From Clostridium sp. CAG:354_28_25 (GTDB lineage: Bacteria > Bacillota > Clostridia > TANB77 > CAG-508), in the NCBI GenBank assembly GCA_001915925.1, contig MNRL01000019.1, positions 1 to 64,000 of the forward strand: a DNA stretch of 64,000 nt, given 5' to 3'. The notes under the pieces are model-generated. The model saw only the letters and a list, made by a program, of their open reading frames with translations, had not been told where the DNA came from and ran no database searches. Made by a program: the position numbers and the translations under genes. The first letter of the stretch is position 1. Every line of letters begins with the position of its first letter. Shown in pieces: positions 26,491 through 34,640 of the stretch.

Positions 26491-27624
26491 TTCACCTTTT
26501 ACTTCTTTATGTTTATGTCCATTAAAAAATAAATTATAAATAATAATTCCAAATCCTAAAATAGAAATAAATATTGTTACTACAATTCCTACAAAAGGTA
26601 TCATTTTTAAAGCACCGATTACAACTGCAATTAATATTGCTAGTAAATATTCTAATGGCATTTTAGAGAATTTTTTGTTATTATAAATTCTTCTAGCTAA
26701 AATTGATGCAAATATGTATGGAGAAATTCCAATCATAAATACATATAACATTAGCAATAATAATCCAGCACTAAATCCTATTTGTGCGGTAATAAGTATA
26801 ATAGATAAAATAGGAATAGCAATTAAAGCAATTAGGCCAGCTAAAAATACTTTTCCAAATTTGTGTGATAAACAAGAAGAAGCTTTTTCTAAACTGCTCT
26901 CTAAGAAGAATCTATAAAGTAGATATACTAAACTTGCTGCAAATATACTATTTACAATATTTATAACTATGCTCCAAATTGTAGTTCTTGCATTTGATGA
27001 GGTTGATGTAGTTAAATGAGTAATTTCTCCACCAACTGCTCCGCTAGGAAATTCTACTTCATTTTCAGAAACATATGTTAGTTTACCAGTAATAGAACCT
27101 TGTACAGAATCTGTAGAGATAATAAATTCTGGTGCATATACATATGCATTTCTTCCTACAGCACCTTGAAGAGACAATTTTGAACTCATTACATATAAAT
27201 CTCTAAAAGGACCATAGCCTTCAGGTATGTTAAGTTCATTACAAACAGCATATAGTGAAGTTGCTGAAGTATTAAAGTCTATTTTATCCGCTACTATATA
27301 AGCGTTTGAATTTATGTAAGAGTGTTCACCAAAAGTAACATTACTTGCGCAAACAAATAGATCTCCATCAACTTCTCCATTTATTGTAACATTCTTTCCA
27401 AAGATATAAACATTTCCATCAACGATTTGATTCATATTAATATCATTTCCATATAAATATAAATCATCATCGACTACTGTAGTTGTATTTTCAGAAGAAT
27501 CTACTGCATATGGTGTTGCTGTTACATCTTCTTGTGTTTCATTTGTATCTGCAAAACATGTAGTGCTAATTGATAATATAATAACTAGAAACAAAGTTAT
27601 TATAAAGTTTTTTAATTTTTTCAT
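26473..27624 (-). CDS. Bactofilin-like (polymer-forming) membrane protein
   Basis: A 383-residue protein. Signal peptide (about 1-26), then a right-handed beta-helix-type region (about 45-200) with repeated short hydrophobic turns such as DGNVYIFG, NGEVDGDLFV and GAVGRNAYVY, as in bactofilin/polymer-forming domains. The second half has four to five transmembrane helices and a short Lys/His-rich tail. The beta-helix probably lies outside the cell, unlike classical cytoplasmic bactofilins. I chose the ATG at 27624, 6 bp after TAGGAGGT, over a start 30 bp upstream. Confidence 0.75.
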   Translation of the reverse strand: MKKLKNFIITLFLVIILSISTTCFADTNETQEDVTATPYAVDSSENTTTVVDDDLYLYGNDINMNQIVDGNVYIFGKNVTINGEVDGDLFVCASNVTFGEHSYINSNAYIVADKIDFNTSATSLYAVCNELNIPEGYGPFRDLYVMSSKLSLQGAVGRNAYVYAPEFIISTDSVQGSITGKLTYVSENEVEFPSGAVGGEITHLTTSTSSNARTTIWSIVINIVNSIFAASLVYLLYRFFLESSLEKASSCLSHKFGKVFLAGLIALIAIPILSIILITAQIGFSAGLLLLMLYVFMIGISPYIFASILARRIYNNKKFSKMPLEYLLAILIAVVIGALKMIPFVGIVVTIFISILGFGIIIYNLFFNGHKHKEVKGEENVAN

Positions 27625-27689
27625 TGGTATACCTCCTAAAATTACTTTAATCAAAATATATATTATGAGTTTTGGTTTGTCAATACAAA

Positions 27690-28331
27690 TTAAATTTTGT
27701 GTTCTGATTTATATTTTTTACAGAACTGTTTAATTGTACAAGTGTCACAATTTGGTTTTCTTGCCATACAAGTATTCCTACCATGCCATACAAAAAGATG
27801 GTTAATATCTTTTAAATATTCTTTAGGAAATATTTTTAATAAATCTTGTTCGATTTTTGTCGGTTCCTTTTCATTTGAAAGTCCTATCCTATTAGAGATT
27901 CTTTTGGCATGTGTATCTACAGCAATACCATTTGCAATACCAAAAGCTTCTAATAATATTACATTAGCACTTTTTCTACCAACACCTGGAAGAGTTATAA
28001 GTTCTTCCATAGTATTAGGAACAATTCCATTAAAATCATTCAGAATTTTATTAGCACATGCACGTGCATTTTTAGCTTTATTTTTGTAAAATCCACAAGG
28101 ATGAATTATCTCTTCTAATTCGTGTATATCACAATTGGCAAAAGCTTCAATTGTTGGATATTTTTTAAACAATGCTGGTGTAGTTAAATTAACTCTTTCA
28201 TCTGTACATTGTGCTGATAACATTACAGCAATTACTATTTGAAAAGGTGTTTTAAAATCCAAACTACAAGTTGCATCAGGATATGTATTTTTTAAAATTT
28301 GTACTAATTCTATAGCATCTTTTTTTCTCAT
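27690..28331 (-). CDS. nth: Endonuclease III
   Basis: A 213-residue DNA glycosylase/AP lyase that removes oxidised pyrimidines in base excision repair. The helix-hairpin-helix LPGVGRKSANVIL carries the catalytic Lys, VDTHAKRISNRIG carries the catalytic Asp, and the C-terminal 4Fe-4S loop has the usual C-x6-C-x2-C-x5-C spacing (CMARKPNC, then CTIKQFC). The length fits. It is antisense to its neighbours and preceded by AGGAGGGTAA. Confidence 0.95.
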   Translation of the reverse strand: MRKKDAIELVQILKNTYPDATCSLDFKTPFQIVIAVMLSAQCTDERVNLTTPALFKKYPTIEAFANCDIHELEEIIHPCGFYKNKAKNARACANKILNDFNGIVPNTMEELITLPGVGRKSANVILLEAFGIANGIAVDTHAKRISNRIGLSNEKEPTKIEQDLLKIFPKEYLKDINHLFVWHGRNTCMARKPNCDTCTIKQFCKKYKSEHKI

Positions 28332-28439
28332 AATTACCCTCCTTTACGACAAATTATATCATAATTATTTATCAACATAAAGTAATCACATGAATAATTA
28401 TTTTTTCATATTATATATAAAAAAAGGAGGTAATACTTT

Positions 28440-28589
28440 ATGTGTAAAATATTGAAAAAGACTTTGGCTGTAATATTAATAGGTTTAGGAATTGGAATAT
28501 TATTAGTATTATTACTTCCTTTTGCGGGATGGCTTTTTGTAATAGGTGTTGCAATTATTATAGTTGGAATTATATGGCTTTCTAATTAA
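28440..28589 (+). CDS. Small hydrophobic membrane protein (49 aa)
   Basis: A 49-residue ORF: a short cationic start (MCKILKK) and two hydrophobic segments (about 8-26 and 29-46) separated by PFAG. AAAAGGAGG lies 9 bp upstream. It is 42 bp upstream of the spoVM-like gene and has no other partner, so it is likely co-transcribed with it and perhaps sporulation-linked. A CATATTATA at 28408-28416 resembles a sporulation-sigma -10, but in such AT-rich DNA that is weak evidence. No family is recognised. Confidence 0.65.
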   Translation: MCKILKKTLAVILIGLGIGILLVLLLPFAGWLFVIGVAIIIVGIIWLSN

Positions 28590-28631
28590 CAACTATAAAT
28601 ATAGAAAACAATTGAAAAGGAGGAGATAGGA

Positions 28632-28706
28632 ATGACGATTGTTGTAAAGAAAGTTCCAAAATTTTTAAGAGGATTTGTAAAATTGATATTTAGGATTAAG
28701 GATTAA
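28632..28706 (+). CDS. spoVM: SpoVM-like spore coat morphogenesis peptide (24 aa)
   Basis: A 24-codon ORF with AAAGGAGGAG 7 bp upstream. The product is an amphipathic cationic helix. Aligned with Bacillus subtilis SpoVM from memory, it has Pro9-Lys10-Phe11-Leu12 at identical positions and a similar KK(V/L)P lead, Gly14 and a basic residue at 17. SpoVM inserts in the outer forespore membrane, recognises its curvature and anchors SpoIVA at the base of the coat. The location next to rpmB and recG matches the Bacillus order, which strengthens the call. A terminator follows at once. Confidence 0.85.
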   Translation: MTIVVKKVPKFLRGFVKLIFRIKD

Positions 28707-28711
28707 TACAT

Positions 28712-28745
28712 AAAAATATCGCCAGATTGCTCTGACGATATTTTT
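28712..28745 (+). terminator. Terminator after spoVM
   Basis: AAAAATATCG and CAG pair with CTG and CGATATTTTT, with a C/A mismatch between the helices; the T run is part of the right arm. Confidence 0.75.
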
Positions 28746-28767
28746 AATATTGGTAATATATATCATG

Positions 28768-28793
28768 AAAAAAGGGTTATTTTATAATAACCC
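28768..28793 (-). terminator. Terminator of rpmB
   Basis: GGGTTATT pairs with AATAACCC; on the minus strand it is followed by six T. Confidence 0.75.
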
Positions 28794-28809
28794 ACAAATA
28801 GTATATAAA

Positions 28810-29007
28810 CTAAGCTCTTTTAACTTTTCCAGAACGTAAACATTTTGCACATACTTTAATTTTCTTTGGTTGACCATCTACTATAGTTTTTACAGTTCTT
28901 AAATTGGGTTTCCAAGTTCTTGAAGCTCTATTACTAACGTGAGAACGTGTTATGCTAAGTTTGTTTCCATGAGATAATGTTTTTTCACAAATTGCACATT
29001 TTGCCAT
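28810..29007 (-). CDS. rpmB: 50S ribosomal protein L28
   Basis: A 65-residue ribosomal protein of the large subunit. MAKCAICEK at the start holds the first zinc knuckle and KVCAKCLRSGKV the second, so this is the Zn-binding (C+) form. The NLRTVK and SNRASRTWKPN segments are typical. It lies antisense between spoVM and recG as in B. subtilis. Preceded by AATAGGAGGTG on its strand. Confidence 0.96.
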   Translation of the reverse strand: MAKCAICEKTLSHGNKLSITRSHVSNRASRTWKPNLRTVKTIVDGQPKKIKVCAKCLRSGKVKRA

Positions 29008-29051
29008 GATTTATTGCACCTCCTATTAAGATAATAAATTGACTGTTTATA

Positions 29052-29080
29052 ATCTTACCATATAATAACAAAAAAAACAA
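29052..29080 (-). promoter_or_regulatory. Promoter of rpmB
   Basis: On the minus strand: TTGTTT, 17 bp, TAAGAT with TGG extension, 45 bp upstream of rpmB. Confidence 0.55.
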
Positions 29081-29139
29081 GACTTTTTATAAAAAATAGT
29101 ATATAATATACAAAATTATACTTCAATTAGGAGGTAAAA

Positions 29140-31191
29140 ATGGCTGAGTTAAGCAAAGAAGTACAATATATAAAAGGTGTTGGTCCTAATAGGGTAAAGC
29201 TTCTAAATAATCTAAATATTTTTACTTTAAAAGATTTAATTACATACTATCCAAGAGATTATGAAGATAGAAGTAAACCTGTAAAGATAGAAGATTTAGT
29301 AGATGGTGAGGAAGCTCTAATTGCAGCGATACCAGTTGCTAGGATGAATGAAACAAGAATAAGAAATAGGAAAATGGTTATATATAAACTTATAGTAGAA
29401 GATGAAACAGGAAGATGTTTAATTACATGGTATAACCAAAGCTATTTAAAGAATAAATTTAAGGTTGGAGAAATTTATCACTTTTTTGGTAAAGTAAAAA
29501 GAATTCAAAATAGGATAGAAATGGTATCACCTGTTTTTGACGAAGAAACTAAAAATAAAAATACAGGAAAAATAATACCTATATATCCACTAACATACAA
29601 TTTATCTCAAAATGTGTTAAGAGGAATAATAGAAAATGCAATTACATTAGTTAATAATTCATTACCAGAAACATTACCAAAATACATTTTAGATGAATAT
29701 AAATTGTTAGGAATAAATGAGTCTATCCATAAAATACACTTTCCAGAGAATTTTGATGAATTTGAAAAGGCAAGAAAAAGGCTAGTATTTGAAGAGTTAT
29801 TGGGCATGCAACTTGCTCTATTAAATTTGAAGAACAAATATGAAGCAGATACTAATGGTATTCAGTTTGATAAAAATGTAAAGATGTCAGACGTAATTAA
29901 TGCTCTTCCATTTAAATTAACTAAAGCTCAATTAAGAGTTTTAGAGGAAATAGATAAAGATATGGAAAGCAATAAAAATATGAATAGATTATTGCAAGGC
30001 GATGTTGGTTCTGGAAAAACAGCAGTTTCAATTATCGCATCATATAAAGCTGTTAAATGTGGTTACCAAGTAGCAATTATGGCGCCAACAGCAATTCTCG
30101 CAAGTCAACATTTGGAGAGCTTTAAAGAGATACTAGACCAGTTTGGAATTAGATGTGAACTTTTGATATCGAGTATAACTAAAAAGAAAAAGGAAGAGAT
30201 TTTAGAAAGATTAAGAAATGGTGAAATAGATATATTAATAGGTACACATGCATTATTAGAAGAAAATGTAGTATTTAAAAATTTGGGTTTTGTAGTAACA
30301 GACGAGCAACATAGATTTGGTGTAAAGCAACGTACTACAATAGTAGAAAAGGGTCAAAATCCAGATGTATTAGTTATGACAGCAACTCCTATTCCAAGAA
30401 CATTAGCTTTAATTTTATATGGTGATTTGGATATATCTATAATTGATGAATTACCTCCAAACAGAAAGAAAATTGATACTTTTGCAGTTACAAAAGGAAT
30501 GGAAGAAAGGGTAAACAACTTTATAAAAAAACAAGTTGATGAAGGTAGACAAGCATATATTGTATGTCCATTAGTAGAAGAAAATGAAGAAATGAATTTA
30601 AAATCTGTAACAGCTTTGGCAGAAAAATATAAAAATGAAGTGTTTAAAGATTACAGAGTAGAATATTTGCATGGAAAAATGAAAAATAAAGAAAAAGACG
30701 AAATTATGGAAAAATTTAAGAATGGAGATATTGATATACTTATTTCTACTACGGTAATCGAGGTTGGTGTAAATGTTCCTAATGCAAGTTTAATGGTTGT
30801 TGAAAATGCCGAAAGATTTGGCTTAGCACAATTACATCAGTTAAGAGGAAGAGTTGGAAGAGGCGAATACCAGTCTTATTGTATTTTAAAATACCAAGGA
30901 AATTCTGATGTTATTAGAAAAAGAATGAAAGTAATGACAGATACAAATGATGGATTTATAATTTCGGAAAAAGACTTAGAACTTCGTGGTAGTGGAGAAT
31001 TTTTTGGAACAAGACAACATGGTCTTCCAGAATTTAAGATTGCAAATCTGTTTGAAGATATGCCTGTGCTAAAACAAGTTCAAGCATTAGCTATAAAAAT
31101 AACAGAAGAAGATCCTAAATTAGAGTTAGAAAAAAATAAAGAATTACGATTATTAATAGAAGAGAAATTTAAAAACAGAGTAGAGATATAG
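29140..31191 (+). CDS. recG: ATP-dependent DNA helicase RecG
   Basis: A 683-residue branch-migrating helicase that remodels stalled forks and Holliday junctions. N-terminal GVGPNRVKLL helix-hairpin and wedge/OB domain (about 5-170), then SF2 helicase motifs: GDVGSGKT (Walker A, about 287-294), APTAILA, DEQHRFG (motif II), TATPIPRT (III), and QLRGRVGRG (VI), ending with the RecG-typical GSGEFFGTRQHG. Length is normal. AGGAGGT precedes it. It ends the expanded prkC-to-recG neighbourhood. Confidence 0.96.
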   Translation: MAELSKEVQYIKGVGPNRVKLLNNLNIFTLKDLITYYPRDYEDRSKPVKIEDLVDGEEALIAAIPVARMNETRIRNRKMVIYKLIVEDETGRCLITWYNQSYLKNKFKVGEIYHFFGKVKRIQNRIEMVSPVFDEETKNKNTGKIIPIYPLTYNLSQNVLRGIIENAITLVNNSLPETLPKYILDEYKLLGINESIHKIHFPENFDEFEKARKRLVFEELLGMQLALLNLKNKYEADTNGIQFDKNVKMSDVINALPFKLTKAQLRVLEEIDKDMESNKNMNRLLQGDVGSGKTAVSIIASYKAVKCGYQVAIMAPTAILASQHLESFKEILDQFGIRCELLISSITKKKKEEILERLRNGEIDILIGTHALLEENVVFKNLGFVVTDEQHRFGVKQRTTIVEKGQNPDVLVMTATPIPRTLALILYGDLDISIIDELPPNRKKIDTFAVTKGMEERVNNFIKKQVDEGRQAYIVCPLVEENEEMNLKSVTALAEKYKNEVFKDYRVEYLHGKMKNKEKDEIMEKFKNGDIDILISTTVIEVGVNVPNASLMVVENAERFGLAQLHQLRGRVGRGEYQSYCILKYQGNSDVIRKRMKVMTDTNDGFIISEKDLELRGSGEFFGTRQHGLPEFKIANLFEDMPVLKQVQALAIKITEEDPKLELEKNKELRLLIEEKFKNRVEI

Positions 31192-31200
31192 TTAATTTGA

Positions 31201-31232
31201 CTAGCCCGTATTAGTTTGATATAGGGCTAATT
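31201..31232 (+). terminator. Stem-loop after recG
   Basis: CTAGCCC pairs with GGGCTA(A) across a 16-nt loop and leads into ATTT. Moderate terminator. Confidence 0.5.
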
Positions 31233-31284
31233 TAAGTATAGTAGTGTAGTATAGATACCGTGTAGCAATAAAAGAAGTACTACA

Positions 31285-31313
31285 TTTACAATATTATGTA
31301 AATATGATATAAT
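31285..31313 (+). promoter_or_regulatory. SigA-type promoter of the 205-codon orphan
   Basis: TTTACA, 17 bp, TATAAT. In the 5' UTR, TTCCCA (31340-31345) and TGGGAA (31351-31356) form an inverted repeat that could be an operator or a hairpin near the ribosome site. Confidence 0.6.
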
Positions 31314-31383
31314 ATAAAATGGAACCAAAAATTTATACATTCCCAATATATGGGAAATACAAAAGAAGGGAGCATATTTATTT

Positions 31384-32001
31384 ATGACAGAAAACACAAA
31401 TGAAAAGGAATTAAAAGAGAAACGGAGCCGCTATTCAGATGTGGCTGTAATCTTACGTCAGTTGTATGGCGTAAGAATGACAGGAATGCCGGGTTATATA
31501 TTATTGCAGGATGTACTGTATAAGTATCTGGAAAATAAAAACCTGACAATCGATGAACTCGTTGAGTGGGCGTGTAAACACTTTGTGTTTACAATCTCAG
31601 TAGACGACGCATATGATGAAATTCTTCAGGTAGTGACACAGCAGCTACCGGAAGCCGAGAACGGCGAGGAAGATGTAATGATGCTTCTTCCAAAAGTTTT
31701 GAGCGAAGCGACTGACTTGTATGAAAAACGTATGCTTTTCGGAAAAATAACAGAAGCAGTGCATAAGCTGAAAATTTCTCCTATGATTAAACAGGATATA
31801 ATTTCTATCCTGTTTGAAATCAAAAGAGGAAAAACAATCGATCAGGCATTGGAAAAGCTGGCAAATGAGGATGTGGCAGGAGTTACTGAAGCGGAAAGAC
31901 TAAAGGAAAAAGCAAAAAGAAAAAAAGAATTGCACAATATAATTTTAGTAGCTTTTTCTTCAGAGGTAGAATTGCTGGAGTTTGCTGAAACAATTGAGTA
32001 G
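31384..32001 (+). CDS. Orphan protein of atypical composition (205 aa)
   Basis: A 205-residue, mostly helical soluble protein that I do not recognise. Features: charged N-terminus with RQLYGVRMTGMPGY (about 22-35), a middle Glu-rich turn, and a Lys/Arg/Glu-rich coiled C-terminal region. Base and codon use differ clearly from the neighbours: CTG, CGT, CAG, GCC and CGG codons are frequent here and rare in the core genes, as in genes from moderately higher-GC Lachnospiraceae-like genomes. It has its own promoter and an AGAAGGGAG site, and is flanked by stem-loops on both sides. Probably acquired horizontally. Confidence 0.7.
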   Translation: MTENTNEKELKEKRSRYSDVAVILRQLYGVRMTGMPGYILLQDVLYKYLENKNLTIDELVEWACKHFVFTISVDDAYDEILQVVTQQLPEAENGEEDVMMLLPKVLSEATDLYEKRMLFGKITEAVHKLKISPMIKQDIISILFEIKRGKTIDQALEKLANEDVAGVTEAERLKEKAKRKKELHNIILVAFSSEVELLEFAETIE

Positions 32002-32016
32002 CGACTAAAACTGCTA

Positions 32017-32053
32017 GGAGCCTACAGGATATGCTAAATATCTTGTGGGCTCT
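32017..32053 (+). terminator. Stem-loop after the orphan gene
   Basis: GAGCC..CAGGATA pairs with TATCTTG..GGCTC with small internal loops; a short TCTT tail follows. It is G+C-richer than the other terminators here, in line with the imported gene it closes. Confidence 0.5.
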
Positions 32054-32160
32054 TGGTAATTTATGCAAAATATGAAGAATTAGATATTAATTTATTGACT
32101 TTTATAAAGAAAATAAATAAAATAAAGATATAGTGAAAAATATAAAAAAGGATGTAAAAA

Positions 32161-32358
32161 ATGGATGTAAAAATTATATTATCAATTGTAGGAGCATTAA
32201 TATCATTAGCAGCTGTTGTTTTAATATATAATGCTCGAAAGATTGTAAGGGAAAGATTTAGTTTTGGGGACCAAAACAGTGGAACTTTAGCAGTAAAAAC
32301 TATTGGAATGGTCTTATTTTGTGTAGGAATGTTAATAATATTTTTTAATTTAACATAA
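32161..32358 (+). CDS. Small two-helix membrane protein (65 aa)
   Basis: A 65-residue protein with two transmembrane helices (about 4-23 and 45-62) joined by a basic loop (RKIVRERFSFGDQNSG). No domain recognised. AAAAAGGATG precedes the ATG. The next membrane gene begins 22 bp downstream, so the two form an operon. Function unknown. Confidence 0.7.
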   Translation: MDVKIILSIVGALISLAAVVLIYNARKIVRERFSFGDQNSGTLAVKTIGMVLFCVGMLIIFFNLT

Positions 32359-32379
32359 GAAACAAGGGGGAATTTACAA

Positions 32380-32859
32380 ATGAAACAATTAAGTTCAATG
32401 CTATCATTGCTTTTTGCAGGGCTATTTTGGGTATTTAGAGTAGTGCTTGCATATACAACTGCAACAGGAAAGGATTTAGGATTTCCAGTACAAGATTTTA
32501 CAACAGAAGTAGTTTTACTATTCGTGGTTTTAATATTACTTGTATTTGTTTATAAGAGAAATTTAATAGCTGGAATAATTTATTTACTAGTGTATGCTGG
32601 TTATTTTGGACCACAATTGTTTAATGCAATCATGACTATTGCAACAGCTGATGCAGGAGTTGATATTTATACTTATGATACAATATTAGCATCTACAATA
32701 GGTATTGCAGTTGCACTATTTGCATGTTTAAATATTTTAGTAGATAAGAATAGATCAGCACATCCAACAGATAAGAAAACAGATTGGTTTTACAAAAATG
32801 AACAGTATGATAGAAAATTAGATGATAGAGCAGATAAAAACAATTATAGAACTTTATAA
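32380..32859 (+). CDS. Hypothetical membrane protein (159 aa)
   Basis: A 159-residue protein with four hydrophobic helices (about 5-24, 42-60, 62-80 and 97-119) and a very polar C-terminal tail rich in Lys, Asp and Tyr (KTDWFYKNEQYDRK). No family is recognised. AAGGGGGAA precedes the start, and it is co-transcribed with the 65-residue membrane protein. A stem-loop follows at 32890. Confidence 0.7.
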   Translation: MKQLSSMLSLLFAGLFWVFRVVLAYTTATGKDLGFPVQDFTTEVVLLFVVLILLVFVYKRNLIAGIIYLLVYAGYFGPQLFNAIMTIATADAGVDIYTYDTILASTIGIAVALFACLNILVDKNRSAHPTDKKTDWFYKNEQYDRKLDDRADKNNYRTL

Positions 32860-32889
32860 TATATATGACTATTTATAAAGCAAATTTTT

Positions 32890-32924
32890 AAGGACAGACT
32901 AGTAAAAATGGTCTGTCTTTATTT
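32890..32924 (+). terminator. Terminator
   Basis: AGGACAGAC pairs with GTCTGTCTT around an 11-nt loop, followed by TATTT. Confidence 0.65.
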
Positions 32925-32945
32925 ATAATAAAAGGGGAATAAGTT

Positions 32946-33647
32946 ATGAAAAAGAAAAGAATAATAGAAATAATCTTAATAATATTACTATTTTGTGTGG
33001 TACTAATATTAGAAAGAATATTTTATCACATTCAAATTAATTCGATAAAGAGTAATCTGGATATTATAGAAGAATCATTAAGTGAAATTATAGATGAAGA
33101 AAATGATGGAGATGTTAGATATATAGATGAGGTTAAAACATATACATATGTAAATTTAAGAATAAATATGCCATTAAACTTAGTAGATTTAGAAAAATAT
33201 TTTGAAGAGCCAATACAAAGTGACATGGATAAAAATGGTATAGGTGAAATAACTGGAGATGGAATGCCTTTAGATGACAATGGAATTCCATATGCAGCAG
33301 ATATAGAAATTGAAGTAGAAAAATCGGAGATAGATGTATTAAAAAATATATTAAATTCGTATAAACTTCCAAGTGGTAGTTACTTAGAGATTGATGGGGA
33401 AGTTGTAGAAGAATATGGTGACTTAAATGTAGTAGAATTACAAGTAGATAATCTAAGTAAAGAAAGAGCAGAAAAAGTATTTAATGATCTAAAAGAAAAG
33501 ATGAAGGATAAGTATGTATATACTTCTGTATATAATTATAATTTTGGGAAGATTGATAAAATATATTTTTGTGGAGAGAATATGGAAGAAATGCAAGGAA
33601 TAATAGATCAATATATAGAAGAAAATAATATCGAAAATATTATTTAG
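32946..33647 (+). CDS. Hypothetical single-pass exported protein (233 aa)
   Basis: A 233-residue acidic protein with one N-terminal transmembrane helix (about 6-24) and an extracytoplasmic part that appears to hold two alpha/beta units; an Asp/Gly-rich loop (DKNGIGEITGDGMPLDDNG) lies between residues 98 and 116. No family recognised. AAAAGGGGAA precedes the ATG, and a strong terminator follows, so it is probably monocistronic. Confidence 0.65.
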   Translation: MKKKRIIEIILIILLFCVVLILERIFYHIQINSIKSNLDIIEESLSEIIDEENDGDVRYIDEVKTYTYVNLRINMPLNLVDLEKYFEEPIQSDMDKNGIGEITGDGMPLDDNGIPYAADIEIEVEKSEIDVLKNILNSYKLPSGSYLEIDGEVVEEYGDLNVVELQVDNLSKERAEKVFNDLKEKMKDKYVYTSVYNYNFGKIDKIYFCGENMEEMQGIIDQYIEENNIENII

Positions 33648-33651
33648 TGTT

Positions 33652-33686
33652 AAAGCAGGCTATGTGTGAGATAGCTTGCTTTTTTA
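33652..33686 (+). terminator. Intrinsic terminator
   Basis: AAAGCAGGCTAT pairs with ATAGCTTGCTTT (G-U tolerated) and a T run follows. Confidence 0.75.
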
Positions 33687-33765
33687 TGTAAAATAGCATA
33701 TAATATTGTCGCAAAAGAATGTCCAAACATTTAAATGATACTTTGCAATAAGACAGGTGAAAGAT

Positions 33766-34194
33766 ATGATTAATATAAAAGAAAATATAAATAATATTGA
33801 TGAATTTAACTATTTATATGATGCTGTAGGTTGGGGACATTATGATAAAGAAATATCTAAAAAATCACTTGAAAATACAGTATATTCAATTTCTATCTAC
33901 GATAATAAAAAAATAATAGGATATGGCAGAATTATTGGAGATGGAATTTGCTTTATATATGTCCATGATATAATGGTTGTACCAGAATATCAGGCTAAAA
34001 AGATAGGAACAACAATAATGAACAAGTTACTTGAAAAAGTAGAAAAAATTAAAAATGAAAATCCGAATGTAAGAGTATACTTAGGAGCATCCAAAGATAA
34101 AGAAGAATTCTATAAGAAGTTTGGTTTTATAACAAGAAAAGATGCTGGCTTAGGGGCTGGAATGATTTTAAAAAGAGATGAAGATATTAAATAA
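33766..34194 (+). CDS. GNAT family N-acetyltransferase
   Basis: A 142-residue GNAT-fold acetyltransferase. The acetyl-CoA-binding motif A is seen as VVPEYQAKKIGTTIMNKLL, preceded by the IYVHDIMV strand, and FYKKFGFITRK is the typical C-terminal motif B. The substrate is unknown. ATG 33766 is chosen over an in-frame GTG 9 bp earlier because AGGTGA then works as the ribosome site. It starts a tight run with a hypothetical gene (18 bp gap), a kinase and rbgA. Confidence 0.85.
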   Translation: MINIKENINNIDEFNYLYDAVGWGHYDKEISKKSLENTVYSISIYDNKKIIGYGRIIGDGICFIYVHDIMVVPEYQAKKIGTTIMNKLLEKVEKIKNENPNVRVYLGASKDKEEFYKKFGFITRKDAGLGAGMILKRDEDIK

Positions 34195-34212
34195 ATATTA
34201 AGAGGAGAAGAT

Positions 34213-34617
34213 ATGGATTATAGGTATGAAACAAATGATAAAGCCAGGGAATTCCATAAAAAAAGAACAGCATTTATAGTAATCAAAGATAAATTATATT
34301 ATATCAGAAATAGTGAACAGTCTCATTGGGAATTTTGCAAAAAGAAAGGTGTTTCTAAAGAACAGTTTAACAAAATGACAAGAGGTTATTATATAGATGG
34401 AAATATAGTTTTTTATAAAGGAAATTTTACATATGATGAAGATCTTATAAAAGATGGATTAAAATACATAATGAAAATAAAAGAAGATTGTAAGTTAGGT
34501 GAAATGCAAATATATTTTGGACTAAGAATTCCAAAAGAAAACGAACCTTGGGAATATGATTACTATTATGGAAAAATAACAGCTGATAATCAGATAATAA
34601 AAAACAATATAAAATAA
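34213..34617 (+). CDS. Hypothetical protein (134 aa)
   Basis: A 134-residue soluble protein with many Tyr, Lys and Glu residues, including WEFCKKKGVS and DYYYGK segments. The predicted strand/helix alternation suggests a small alpha/beta domain, but no family is recognised. AGAGGAGA precedes the start. It lies between a GNAT gene and a P-loop kinase gene and is probably co-transcribed with both. Confidence 0.65.
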   Translation: MDYRYETNDKAREFHKKRTAFIVIKDKLYYIRNSEQSHWEFCKKKGVSKEQFNKMTRGYYIDGNIVFYKGNFTYDEDLIKDGLKYIMKIKEDCKLGEMQIYFGLRIPKENEPWEYDYYYGKITADNQIIKNNIK

Positions 34618-34640
34618 AAAACAAGGAGAAGTAATATCTT

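Noticed and set aside
28408..28416. SigK/SigE-type promoter for the spoVM pair
   Set aside because: CATATTATA resembles a sporulation -10 but the -35 is not convincing and such strings are common in AT-rich gaps, so I do not list it as a feature.
31319..31387. A 22-codon ORF whose stop overlaps the start of the 205-codon orphan (ATGA), possible leader peptide
   Set aside because: It begins only 5 bp after the -10 box, so it would be leaderless and without a ribosome site, and its sequence has no attenuation-type codon run.
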